Part shown: in pieces, positions 1-7,781 of the stretch
Layout: every line of letters starts with the position of its first letter
Position numbering within the stretch: position 1 is the first letter of the stretch
Assembly (NCBI RefSeq): GCF_947500605.1
Contig: NZ_CANMSJ010000006.1
Location: 1-64,000, forward strand
DNA: 64,000 nucleotides
Direction of reading: 5' to 3'
Origin: an uncultured Lacinutrix sp.
GTDB lineage: Bacteria > Bacteroidota > Bacteroidia > Flavobacteriales > Flavobacteriaceae
The notes under the pieces: generated by a model
Told to the model about the DNA's origin: nothing
Seen by the model: only the letters and a program-made list of their open reading frames with translations
Database searches by the model: none
Position numbers and translations under genes: made by a program

Positions 1-84
1 TTCGGAATTTTCTCGGGTTCGTATTTGTTTACTAAATTAGTTGCTAAACCACGCAACTAACCATACACAACAACGTTGTGCATA
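1..84 (+). repeat. attC-like site 0 (partial, right arm)
   Basis: This is the right part of a cassette junction cut by the window edge. It keeps the GGAATTTTC half of the inner hairpin, the arm GCAACTAACCATACAC and the crossover GTT at 75-77. GTTGTGCATA (75-84) pairs perfectly with TATGCACAAC at 1120-1129, the end of the same cassette. Confidence 0.75.
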
Positions 85-87
85 ATT

Positions 88-576
88 ATGAAGAAACTAC
101 TTTTCATTTTAATAATGATGTTTTCAATCCAATCTTTTGCATGTTCTTGCGAATGTAATTGGGATTGTAGATTCGGAGCAGTTTCTGATAATCAGGAATT
201 CGTAGCACTTATTAAAGTTATTGAATACACCGATTATTTTGAACATAGAAATGAAAAATTCCCATATTCGATAACGGTTGAAATAATTAAGAAATATAAA
301 GGCTCGGAATCAAAAAAGCGGATAAAAATTTGGGGAGACAATGGAATGCTATGCAGACCATATATTTCGGATTTTGAAGTTGGAAAGTATTATTTAATCG
401 CACCATCGAAAATCGAATATGACTCGAAACCTGACCAAAAGAATGATTATGACTTGTTTTCGTGCCATACCGATTATTTAGAAGTGGATTATGAAAAGAA
501 AATGGCTTACGGAGATTACTCTTGGTGGCGAAAAGAAATAAGTTTGGAAAAGTTTGAGAGTAAGCTTAATAAATAA
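88..576 (+). CDS. Secreted cysteine-rich protein, possible TIMP/NTR-like fold
   Basis: This 162-residue protein is the first gene of cassette 1. The ATG at 88 is chosen over an in-frame TTG at 76, which lies in the recombination site. Residues 1-18 form a signal peptide ending SFA|CS. The mature protein begins CSCECNWDC, and later has VEIIKKYKG, a GMLC cysteine, a GKYYLIA strand and a late SCH. This order resembles bacterial TIMP/NTR-like domains, which is a weak resemblance only. The likely location is periplasmic or outer-membrane. A second gene follows 38 bp downstream in the same cassette. Confidence 0.65.
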   Translation: MKKLLFILIMMFSIQSFACSCECNWDCRFGAVSDNQEFVALIKVIEYTDYFEHRNEKFPYSITVEIIKKYKGSESKKRIKIWGDNGMLCRPYISDFEVGKYYLIAPSKIEYDSKPDQKNDYDLFSCHTDYLEVDYEKKMAYGDYSWWRKEISLEKFESKLNK

Positions 577-614
577 CTTTAGGTAACAAAATCTATAATT
601 CCAATATAAACCGA

Positions 615-1115
615 ATGAACAAAAATATTTTATTATTATTCCTCATTTTTACCTGTTTAAGTTATGGGCAAAAAATAGAAATTGATTCCACAGACACATT
701 AATATTTAATGACAAAAAAGTTTCTTTAGATTTAACGAGAGACGAACTGAAAGAGGTTTTTGGAAATCCCGATAGAATTACGTTAAAACATAATATTATT
801 TGGACTTATGACGAGTTAGGGTTTATGATTTACATAAAGCCACAGACTCTGAAAATAATGAATATTACTATTAATTTCAAAAAGGAAACTCACGACTTTT
901 CCCCTAAAGAAAAATTTAAAGGAACACTAATTATATTTGGTTCAGCTGTAACCGAATACACAACTTCTGCTGGATTGAAAAGTATTGAGAAAGAAGCAAT
1001 AAAGAGAAATCGACCACCTGTTTATTCCATAAAAACATCTAATCATTCTATGCATTTCTTTCAAAGTGAGAAAATGAAATCTGAATTATCAGGTTGCGAA
1101 ATAAATCTGATATAA
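615..1115 (+). CDS. Small secreted protein of unknown function
   Basis: This 166-residue protein is the second gene of cassette 1, and no attC-like site separates it from the first. It has an N-terminal signal peptide (LLLFLIFTCLSYGQ, cleavage near residue 18). A central stretch reads VFGNPDR, WTYDELGFMIY and then KFKGTLIIFG, a pattern I associate with DUF7738-like domains at low confidence. The last codons run straight into the left arm of the next attC-like site. The function is unknown. Confidence 0.65.
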   Translation: MNKNILLLFLIFTCLSYGQKIEIDSTDTLIFNDKKVSLDLTRDELKEVFGNPDRITLKHNIIWTYDELGFMIYIKPQTLKIMNITINFKKETHDFSPKEKFKGTLIIFGSAVTEYTTSAGLKSIEKEAIKRNRPPVYSIKTSNHSMHFFQSEKMKSELSGCEINLI

Positions 1116-1119
1116 AAAC

Positions 1120-1260
1120 TATGCACAACACCGTGTATAATTAATTGCTTTGGTCGTTGCTTATTTGGAAAATTCCTTCGGAATTTTCTCGCGTTCGTTT
1201 TTGTTTACTAAATTAGTTGCTGAAACACGCAACTAACCATACACAACAACGTTGTAACAC
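1120..1260 (+). repeat. attC-like site 1
   Basis: The left arm ATGCACAACACCGTGTATAA is followed by AATTGC, an inner hairpin with 8 bp stems (AAAATTCC-TTC-GGAATTTT), then GCAACTAACCATACAC and GTT at 1251. The outer arms are complementary: GTGTAT pairs with ATACAC, and TTGC with GCAA. The 3' bases GTTGTAACAC (1251-1260) belong to cassette 2 and pair with GTGTTACAAC at 1803-1812. Confidence 0.8.
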
Positions 1261-1273
1261 ATTAAACCATACT

Positions 1274-1801
1274 TTGAAAAAACTGCTATTATTCATATCA
1301 TCTTTATTCTTTGCCAACGCAAATGCGCAATCTGAATTTGATTTAGAAAAAGTTTTGAAAATCGAAAGACGAGATATGATTGTTATGGAAATCGACTCAT
1401 ATCTGAATGAAAAATCAGAATATGGAGAAAATATTGAGAAACTGAATTCTAAACAACGGACTTTTCTTTTTGTGGAAAATTTGGAACGTGAAATAAATAA
1501 TGGAGGATTTAATCAATTCTATTTTAATTCAAGCGGAGATTTTAGTCAAGAAACTGTGAATGCTTTATTGGAAATTGGAGCGGAAAAAACAGCGGAAATT
1601 GTAAAAAAGGCAAACTCTGAATTTAAAAGCGGAACTGTTCCCAAAAACAGAACTGAAAGACAAAATGAACTGGAATTAATTGAAGGAAAAGCGGAGGAAA
1701 ACTGGAACAAATGCGATTCGGAATTTTATAAATATCAGGATAATTTGACCGAATTATTAATTGCATTTGTAATTAAGAACAAATCGGAATTTAAAAAATA
1801 A
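1274..1801 (+). CDS. DUF4375/DMP19-like protein with signal peptide
   Basis: Cassette 2 encodes 176 residues from a TTG at 1274. An upstream in-frame TTG at 1217 would place coding sequence inside the recombination site, so it is rejected. A signal peptide (KKLLLFISSLFFANANAQ) precedes a domain with ENLEREINNGGFNQFY-NSSGD and ALLEIGA. That signature is typical of the DUF4375/DMP19 family, whose Neisseria member is described as a DNA mimic. A signal peptide on such a fold argues for a periplasmic role instead. The stop codon lies directly at the next attC-like site. Confidence 0.7.
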   Translation: MKKLLLFISSLFFANANAQSEFDLEKVLKIERRDMIVMEIDSYLNEKSEYGENIEKLNSKQRTFLFVENLEREINNGGFNQFYFNSSGDFSQETVNALLEIGAEKTAEIVKKANSEFKSGTVPKNRTERQNELELIEGKAEENWNKCDSEFYKYQDNLTELLIAFVIKNKSEFKK

Positions 1802-1802
1802 C

Positions 1803-1940
1803 GTGTTACAACACCGTATAAAAATAATGCTTAGTTTAGTACTTAATCAAGAGTCCGTGCGCTTTTGTTACGTCTGATTTTCCTTCGGAAAATCCTCGCA
1901 CACAAAACCGCACTATTCTTATACATAAACGTTGGCAAAC
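1803..1940 (+). repeat. attC-like site 2
   Basis: The left arm GTGTTACAACACCGTATA leads into a nested stem: GTGCG pairs with CGCAC around the inner hairpin GATTTTCC-TTC-GGAAAATC. The right arm is CTTATACATAAAC followed by GTT at 1931. GTTGGCAAA (1931-1939) pairs with TTTGCCAAC at 2785-2793. Confidence 0.8.
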
Positions 1941-1953
1941 ATATGACCAAAAA

Positions 1954-2775
1954 ATGAACAGAAGAACAAAGTTTAATACTTCTGAATATAATCAGCTTCG
2001 GAAATTAATTAAGGAAAAAGTTTTGGCTGATAAAATTGAGCAAAAGAAAATTAGAAATAAGATTCGCTCAATTGGGTTTCATTTTTCAATGTTTTCATCA
2101 AAAAAAGGATACAATCTAATTGATTTTGAACAACTAATTAATTCTGGACAAATTTCAATTGTGGATAATGGATTTGAAAATCAAAAAAAGGAATCAAGAA
2201 ATACTAAAATAAGCCCGAAATTAAACTCAACGAAATTTGAGATAAATCTATCAAGCGACCCATTTAAAAACGGAATTTTCACTCAAATTGAAAAGCTGGA
2301 TAAAAGTAAACTAGATAAAACTGGAATTTATTGTTTTCGATTAAAAGCAAACTCAAAATTGCCAGAAAAATACCAACGAATACTTGACAATAAGCAGAAC
2401 CGAATAATCTATATTGGAAAAGCAGAAGGACAATCTTTAGCAAGTCGTTTATCACAAGAATTTTACCATACAAGTCCTGGAACATTTTTCAGAAGTATTG
2501 GAGCTGTTCTTGAATTTCAACCAATTGCAGGACATTTAATAGGAAAATCAAATCAAAAGAATTATAAATTTTCAAAACCTAATACTGAATTAATAATTTC
2601 TTGGTTAGTGAATAATGTAGAAATTTGTGTCTTTAATTGTTCAAATGATTTTACAATCGAAAAAGAGTTAATTAAAAAATATAGACCGATTTTAAACCAC
2701 ACTCATAATCCTGAAAAATGTCAGGAATTAGTAAATGACAGAAGAAAATGTCGAATGATAGCTAAGAATGAATAA
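1954..2775 (+). CDS. GIY-YIG domain protein
   Basis: Cassette 3 encodes 273 residues with no signal peptide. Residues 124-126 are GIY and 153-155 are YIG, followed by RLSQEFY around residue 165, an acidic residue in IEKELIKKYRPILNHTHNP (Glu near 237) and Asn248. These are the conserved elements of GIY-YIG nucleases, including Tyr, Arg, Glu and Asn. The N-terminal 100 residues are lysine-rich and unassigned and could bind nucleic acid. Such proteins cut DNA in repair, restriction or homing. The cassette context suggests an accessory or defence role, but nothing here proves it. Confidence 0.75.
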   Translation: MNRRTKFNTSEYNQLRKLIKEKVLADKIEQKKIRNKIRSIGFHFSMFSSKKGYNLIDFEQLINSGQISIVDNGFENQKKESRNTKISPKLNSTKFEINLSSDPFKNGIFTQIEKLDKSKLDKTGIYCFRLKANSKLPEKYQRILDNKQNRIIYIGKAEGQSLASRLSQEFYHTSPGTFFRSIGAVLEFQPIAGHLIGKSNQKNYKFSKPNTELIISWLVNNVEICVFNCSNDFTIEKELIKKYRPILNHTHNPEKCQELVNDRRKCRMIAKNE

Positions 2776-2784
2776 AAAATACGA

Positions 2785-2921
2785 TTTGCCAACAACGTGT
2801 ATAATTAATGGCTAGTTCTCGCCTACTTACGAAAATCCTCGCGGATTTTCTATTCGGTTTTTATTTGCTAAATTAGGTGCTTAAAACACGCCACTAATCA
2901 TACACAAACACGTTGTAAGTA
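2785..2921 (+). repeat. attC-like site 3
   Basis: The left arm is TTTGCCAACAACGTGTATAA, the inner hairpin is GAAAATCC-TCGC-GGATTTTC, and the right arm CACTAATCATACACAAACAC leads to GTT at 2912. GTTGTAAGTA (2912-2921) pairs perfectly with TACTTACAAC at 3753-3762. Confidence 0.8.
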
Positions 2922-3881
2922 ATGCCGAAAAACCCAGAAACCGAGTGAATAAAACGATATTTGAAATTACCAAAATGGACTGTCCTTCAGAGGAAAATCT
3001 AATCCGAATGAAATTGGACGGAATTTCGAGCATTGCAAATTTGGAATTTGATATTCCGAACCGAAAATTGACCGTTTTTCACAGCGGAGAAATTGACCAA
3101 ATCGAAAAGTCCGTTATCGAATTGAATTTAGGCGGAAAGAAAATCTCAACTGAAAAAACCGACCAAACGGAATTTAAAGAAAACGAAAATCAGAAAAAAC
3201 TTCTTTGGTCTGTACTTATCATAAATTTTGCGTTTTTCATAATCGAAATGACAACAGGAATTATCTCAAAATCTATGGGACTTGTTGCCGATAGTTTAGA
3301 TATGCTTGCGGACAGTTTTGTGTATGGAATTAGTTTGTTTGCGGTTGGCGGAACAGTAATAAAGAAAAAACGGATTGCCAAACTTGCTGGATATTTTCAA
3401 ATAATACTTGCGATTATTGGATTTGTAGAAGTCTTGAGAAGATTTTTAGGAAACGAGAAACTTCCCGATTTTTCAACAATGATTATTGTTTCGATTTTTG
3501 CACTTATCGCAAACGGAATTTGTCTTTATATTTTGCAAAAGTCAAAGAGCAAAGAAGAAGCACATATGAAAGCGAGTATGATTTTTACTTCGAATGACGT
3601 GATTATCAATTTGGGAGTAATAATTGCAGGAATTTTAGTGCATTATTTGAGTTCTAATAAACCTGATTTGATTATCGGAACAATTGTTTTTGCATTGGTA
3701 ATTCAAGGAGCATTTCGGATTTTGAAATTAAGTAAGTGAACGAAAAAAGCACTACTTACAACACCGTGTATAATTAATTGCTTGTTTTAATCCTACTTAC
3801 GAACATTCCTGCGGAATATTCTATCTGTGATTTATTTGCTAACTTAGTGCCAAAATCACGCAACTAACCATACACAATCAC
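2912..3881 (+). repeat. 970 bp exact cassette duplication, copy A
   Basis: The block from GTT at 2912 to the base before GTT at 3882 recurs at 9269-10238 with no indel (constant offset 6357) and no difference noticed by eye. Both copies contain the transporter gene and the downstream palindrome. The flanks diverge at CGTT on each side. Confidence 0.85.
2945..3739 (+). CDS. Cation transporter with HMA-like N-terminus (copy 1)
   Basis: Cassette 4 encodes 264 residues from a GTG at 2945, and no ATG lies between the recombination point and this codon. Residues 1-70 resemble a heavy-metal-associated domain, but the metal site reads MDCPSE, with only one cysteine. From residue 87 there are about five or six membrane helices with DSLDMLADS (116-124) and TSNDVIINL (215-223), which match the paired acidic metal sites of cation diffusion facilitators. 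It probably exports a divalent metal from the cytoplasm. The predicted protein is identical to the one at 9302-10096. Confidence 0.75.
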   Translation: MNKTIFEITKMDCPSEENLIRMKLDGISSIANLEFDIPNRKLTVFHSGEIDQIEKSVIELNLGGKKISTEKTDQTEFKENENQKKLLWSVLIINFAFFIIEMTTGIISKSMGLVADSLDMLADSFVYGISLFAVGGTVIKKKRIAKLAGYFQIILAIIGFVEVLRRFLGNEKLPDFSTMIIVSIFALIANGICLYILQKSKSKEEAHMKASMIFTSNDVIINLGVIIAGILVHYLSSNKPDLIIGTIVFALVIQGAFRILKLSK

Positions 3882-3890
3882 GTTACCTGC
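3753..3890 (+). repeat. attC-like site 4
   Basis: The left arm is TACTTACAACACCGTGTATA, the inner hairpin is GAACATTCC-TGC-GGAATATTC with one mismatch, and the right arm GCAACTAACCATACACAATC leads to GTT at 3882. It is the same sequence as site 8. The bases after GTT (ACCTG) belong to cassette 5 and pair with CAGGTAAC at 7566-7573. Confidence 0.8.
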
Positions 3891-3949
3891 AAGCTGAAAA
3901 TCCAACCGCACAGTCAAGCACATTTCATTTTTTTCGTGCCTCAAAAAAT

Positions 3950-3979
3950 AAAAAGAGCTTGCCTTTTCCCAACGCTCAC
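3950..3979 (+). repeat. Left imperfect direct repeat flanking the RM pair
   Basis: AAAAAGAGCTTGCCTTTTCC followed by CAACGCTCAC matches 7514-7543 (GTAAAAGAGTATGTCTTTGC then CAACGCTAGC) at most positions. Upstream, CACATTTC also recurs at both ends (near 3939 in this flank and near 7476 in the other). These may be ends of a nested element that brought the RM genes. Confidence 0.45.
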
Positions 3980-4018
3980 TCATAACAAAAACCAGAATTA
4001 AATAGGAATTTAAAAAAA

Positions 4019-4056
4019 TGTCCGTAAATTTGTCCGTGTACGCAAAAACGTCCGTG
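4019..4056 (+). promoter_or_regulatory. Iterated GTCCGT sites and -7 box before the methyltransferase
   Basis: GTCCGT occurs at 4020, 4032 and 4050, the last two as GTCCGTG, directly upstream of the ATG at 4064. TAAATTTG at 4025-4032 fits the Bacteroidetes -7 consensus TAnnTTTG, although a matching -33 TTTG is not clear. Repeats of this kind are common just upstream of Bacteroidetes integrase genes, so they may have come with the integrase-derived N-terminus. Binding by the Arm domain would give autoregulation. That last step is inference. Confidence 0.5.
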
Positions 4057-4063
4057 AATAATT

Positions 4064-6271
4064 ATGGCTACAATTAATTTTTATTTAGACAAACCTGACA
4101 AAAAAGGGTTTGCACCAATTCATCTTCGAATAAACTGTAACGGAAGCCAAGTTAAGGTTTCTACAGGACAGAAAATAGAACCGAAAAACTTCAATAAACC
4201 CAAACAAAAAGCGATTGGACTAAGTGTGGAATCTCACGAAATCAATCATTATTTAGATTTCCTAAGAGAAAGAGCAGATGAACTTTTGCATCATTCCAAT
4301 AAAAAAACCTTTGTTCAAGACGAAGTTAAAAGCGTATTGAACGAACATATAGAAAACTATAAAGAAAGTAACAATGTAAATATTGTTAAAGAACAGGTTG
4401 CTCTTTATGGAAAACCTTTCACTTTTGTAGATTTATTTGCTGGAGCTGGCGGTTTTAGTGAAGGCTTTTTACAAGCTGAACATAATAATAAATTCTTTGA
4501 TTTCGTTGTTGCAAACGACATCAACGAAAATTGCGAATTAACTCACGTTGTTCGCTATAATCATCAATTAGGTTTGGATGCTAAATTTCTAAAACAGGAT
4601 ATTACCGAACCTGACTTTTTAGACAATTTATTAGAAAACATAGATGGGCGTAAAATTGACGTTGTATGTGGTGGACCACCTTGTCAAAGTTTCAGTCTTG
4701 CAGGTAAGCGAAAGAAATTCGATAAAAAAGACGACCTTTTTTCTCACTACTTAGAAGTCATTAAGGTTTTACAACCTAAATACTTTGTGATGGAAAACGT
4801 AAAAGGCATTTTGACCAAAGAAGGTGGTAAAATAAAAGAATTAATTATCAAAGAAATCAACTCTATTGTTGACATAAAAGAAATTCCATTACTAAATACA
4901 TTCATCAAAAAAATACGAAAAGAATCAAATTCTTTCCTTTTTGATAGTATTGTAAAAAGGGTTGAACTTGAAAAACTACTTGAAAAAGACAAGGAAATTG
5001 GAAAAGCTGATTTCATCAGCTTTGTAGAGAATAGATTTAAAAAACTGACACCAAAAATTGCAGACTACAAAACCAGTAAAACGGACGAAAACATCAATAC
5101 AATTCGTCACGGTTTCAACCTTTTGACTCGAACAAAAGAATGGGAGAAATTAAAACGTGACATTATCAAAGAAAAAGATTTTTGCAATATCGATAGTGAT
5201 GATTTCACAAATGCTTTTACTGATTTTCTAACAGAAATAGGCTCTGAAAATGTTATCTCAAAAATTGAGAATTCTTTTAAAGCCTTAAAAGTTCCAACAG
5301 ATTATAAAAAAGATTGTGAGGATATCATAACTGCATTAAAAATCTACACAACGTCCTTTGATGAATCTATTGAGATATTAAAATCTCATTGTAATAAATC
5401 GCAGAAAAAGGAATTAGAAACTATTCTTGAAAGCATAAGGCTTTATAAAATAGAACAACCATTTGTTGCTAACGCTTCAAATTATGGTGTTCCTCAAAAC
5501 AGAGAAAGAGTCCTTTTTATTGGTTGCCGCAAAGACCAAAAATATATTTCGGAAGTCCCTGCAACGGTTTCAGAAGAAGAAAAAGTAACTATTTTCGAAG
5601 CTTTATACGATTTAGACTTTATTGGTAATAACCAAGAAGCACATCGATATGAAGAAATTGATATTTCTGCTCAATACAACGGAACTGCAAAGAAAATGGC
5701 TAAACTTCTCAAAAAAAGAAAAATTGACGGGAAGCCTATTTCCAAAGGTGGAAAATCATTTGCAGAATGGTCAAAAAAAGGTAGGTTAATTGAACGATTT
5801 AAACCTCAAACAAAACCATTTTACGTAAAAAATACTGAAGGTTTAGAGAATGGAGAAAAATATTTTGACATCCTAAATAATCACAAAACAAGTAATCAAA
5901 ACGAAACCGTGATTGAAAGACTCGGAGTGATTTTAAAAAATGGTAATTATAGAAAATCACAACCAGAACTTGAGAAATTAAATCTTTCTACAAACAAGAG
6001 AAATTACAATGTTTTAAAACCAGACGAGCAAAGCTCTACAATAATGACTATTGCAGATGATTACATTCATTACAATTCGCCTCGGTCTTTAACAGTTAGA
6101 GAAATGGCACGCTTACAATCGTTTGACGACTCATTTGTGTTTCAAGGAAAACGGTCTACAGGTGGAAATAACAGAAAAACAGAAGTGCCACAATACACTC
6201 TAGTTGGAAATGCTGTTCCGCCTTTATTAGCACGAGCAGTAGCAAGTGAAATTTTAAAACATATCAAGTGA
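4064..6271 (+). CDS. Type II DNA (cytosine-5) methyltransferase fused to an integrase Arm domain
   Basis: This 735-residue protein starts at the ATG at 4064. Residues 1-105 look like the Arm DNA-binding domain of Bacteroidetes tyrosine recombinases (MATINFYLDKPDKKGFAPIH, VSTGQKI, then HEINHYLDFL). No catalytic recombinase domain follows. Instead there is a C5 methyltransferase: motif I FVDLFAGAGG (121-130), catalytic PPCQS with Cys207, ENV (244-246), QNRERV (478-483) and GNAVPP (715-720). About 190 extra residues lie between the ENV and QNRER motifs. It methylates cytosine to protect the host from the nuclease encoded next. The stop overlaps the nuclease start by 4 bp (GTGA). Confidence 0.88.
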   Translation: MATINFYLDKPDKKGFAPIHLRINCNGSQVKVSTGQKIEPKNFNKPKQKAIGLSVESHEINHYLDFLRERADELLHHSNKKTFVQDEVKSVLNEHIENYKESNNVNIVKEQVALYGKPFTFVDLFAGAGGFSEGFLQAEHNNKFFDFVVANDINENCELTHVVRYNHQLGLDAKFLKQDITEPDFLDNLLENIDGRKIDVVCGGPPCQSFSLAGKRKKFDKKDDLFSHYLEVIKVLQPKYFVMENVKGILTKEGGKIKELIIKEINSIVDIKEIPLLNTFIKKIRKESNSFLFDSIVKRVELEKLLEKDKEIGKADFISFVENRFKKLTPKIADYKTSKTDENINTIRHGFNLLTRTKEWEKLKRDIIKEKDFCNIDSDDFTNAFTDFLTEIGSENVISKIENSFKALKVPTDYKKDCEDIITALKIYTTSFDESIEILKSHCNKSQKKELETILESIRLYKIEQPFVANASNYGVPQNRERVLFIGCRKDQKYISEVPATVSEEEKVTIFEALYDLDFIGNNQEAHRYEEIDISAQYNGTAKKMAKLLKKRKIDGKPISKGGKSFAEWSKKGRLIERFKPQTKPFYVKNTEGLENGEKYFDILNNHKTSNQNETVIERLGVILKNGNYRKSQPELEKLNLSTNKRNYNVLKPDEQSSTIMTIADDYIHYNSPRSLTVREMARLQSFDDSFVFQGKRSTGGNNRKTEVPQYTLVGNAVPPLLARAVASEILKHIK

Positions 6272-7449
6272 GAAAGCTTACAGACGCAGAACAAGAAAAG
6301 ATAAAATTACTGACCAAAAACCAAGTTTCTCTTACTTTAATTGAACCAACTGAAACTGGATTAAAAAAATCCATAATGGATGCAACTGGTTCTGTACGTA
6401 GTTATTTGAAAAGTGAAAATATTCACGATTACGAATTACAACAACAAGGTACAGAGAGCAAAATAATGATTCCAGCAGTTATTCATACTGGTTTTAAGAC
6501 AATAAAATCACAAGCATCTTTATATCGTCCTTCAACTAAAAAAGGAGACCCACGAATTTGGTTTTATAGCTTAACAAAGGTTGCAGAGCCAAATGATATT
6601 ATTGCAATAACGTACTTTGATAGTCAATTTCAAGTTTTCAACTTGACAAAATTGGACATCAGAGAATTGATTAATTCTTCAATTCTAAATCCATTTCAAG
6701 AGTTAATTAATGCAATTAACACGACTGAGAATGAAGTAGCTTTTGAGCTTTTGGGAATGCTAAGAAAAATAGCAAATGCTGGCCCAATTCCTTCAATGGT
6801 AGATGCTGACACTTCTGTTGGTAGAACACTTGAAACTGCACTTGGAATAGACATTAACTCTTCTAAACAACCAGATTATAAAGGAATTGAGCTAAAATCA
6901 TTCAGAAATAGCAGAACGAATCGAAAAAATCTATTTGCACAAGTTCCAGATTGGAAATTAAGCAAGTTTAAAAGTTCAGCAGAAATTCTGGATAATTTTG
7001 GTTACCAACGTGAAGATGATTTTAAATTGTATTGTACAGTTTCAGCAATTACAAGGAACTCACAAGGTTTGAATTTGAGAATTGATAACGATATAAAGCA
7101 ACTAATTGAAAACTCTGATAAACCAGAAGTTGGAGATTTTGTGGTTTGGACTCTGGAAAAACTTCATAATCGACTAAGAGAAAAGCATAAAGAAACATTT
7201 TGGGTTGAAGCCGAAAGCACAAGAATAAATGACCGAGAACATTTTCAATACAAATTAGTTGAACATACAAAAAAGCCAATTACTACTCAATTTGATTTAC
7301 TAATTGACCAAGGGATTATTACTCTCGACCATCTAATTAAACGAACAAAAACTGGGGGAGCAAAAGAAAAAGGTCCAATTTTTAAAATCAAACCAGAAGG
7401 AATTGAATTGCTGTTTCCACCAAGTGAAAGTTATAATTTAATGGCATAG
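6268..7449 (+). CDS. MvaI/BcnI-family Type II restriction endonuclease
   Basis: This 393-residue protein starts at a GTG (6268) that overlaps the methyltransferase stop, which implies translational coupling. The core has GRTLETALGI (185-194) and then QPDYKGIELK (201-210), a PD-(D/E)xK-type site with Asp203, Glu208 and Lys210. Later FWVEAES and GIITLDHLIKR also fit the MvaI/BcnI family, which cuts sequences of the CCWGG or CCSGG type. The recognition site of this enzyme cannot be read from the sequence. The gene order, methylase then nuclease, lets protection come first. Confidence 0.82.
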   Translation: MRKLTDAEQEKIKLLTKNQVSLTLIEPTETGLKKSIMDATGSVRSYLKSENIHDYELQQQGTESKIMIPAVIHTGFKTIKSQASLYRPSTKKGDPRIWFYSLTKVAEPNDIIAITYFDSQFQVFNLTKLDIRELINSSILNPFQELINAINTTENEVAFELLGMLRKIANAGPIPSMVDADTSVGRTLETALGIDINSSKQPDYKGIELKSFRNSRTNRKNLFAQVPDWKLSKFKSSAEILDNFGYQREDDFKLYCTVSAITRNSQGLNLRIDNDIKQLIENSDKPEVGDFVVWTLEKLHNRLREKHKETFWVEAESTRINDREHFQYKLVEHTKKPITTQFDLLIDQGIITLDHLIKRTKTGGAKEKGPIFKIKPEGIELLFPPSESYNLMA

Positions 7450-7513
7450 CGGAATTGCCAACGCTAAAAGCCATACACATTTCCAGTCGCGCCATCCACG
7501 CTACACCAAAACT

Positions 7514-7543
7514 GTAAAAGAGTATGTCTTTGCCAACGCTAGC
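7514..7543 (+). repeat. Right imperfect direct repeat flanking the RM pair
   Basis: This is the counterpart of 3950-3979. The segment TTGCCAACGCT is itself present twice on this side (near 7455 and 7530). Region 7450-7565 holds no gene, and its only recognisable content is these repeats. Confidence 0.45.
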
Positions 7544-7565
7544 AAGTTTGCGGAAAAAAGCCAGC

Positions 7566-7767
7566 CAGGTAACAGTGTATAAAAAACATAGGGCATTTAT
7601 GGCTTAACCGAAAGGTCTGTGAAAGTTAAGAATGTCCGCTAAATATAAAATTTGGCGTTTATAGAAGAAAAAATAAAAGCAAAATATTTATATTTAGCTA
7701 AGTAATAAACCGAAACGAAAGTGCTTTTTAACTGCCCTACGTTTCTTATACGTTAACGTTGTAACCA
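7566..7767 (+). repeat. attC-like site 5 (long variant)
   Basis: This site is about 200 bp long, against about 135 for most. The outer stem AGTGTATAA and AACATAGGGCA pairs with TGCCCTACGTT and TTATACGTT. Further in, GCTAAATATAAA pairs perfectly with TTTATATTTAGC. The usual TTCC-TTC-GGAA inner hairpin is missing. The crossover GTT is at 7758. GTTGTAACCA (7758-7767) pairs perfectly with TGGTTACAAC at 8246-8255. Confidence 0.75.
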
Positions 7768-7781
7768 ATTTGAGAAACCTA

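Noticed and set aside
1217-1273. Upstream extension of the DUF4375 frame into the junction
   Set aside because: The extension runs through the palindrome arm, which is non-coding in the other cassettes. The TTG at 1274 begins a good signal peptide.
4064-4380. Active integrase gene at the start of the RM cassette
   Set aside because: Only the Arm-like domain is present. No catalytic Arg, His or Tyr box follows, and the frame continues into methyltransferase motifs.
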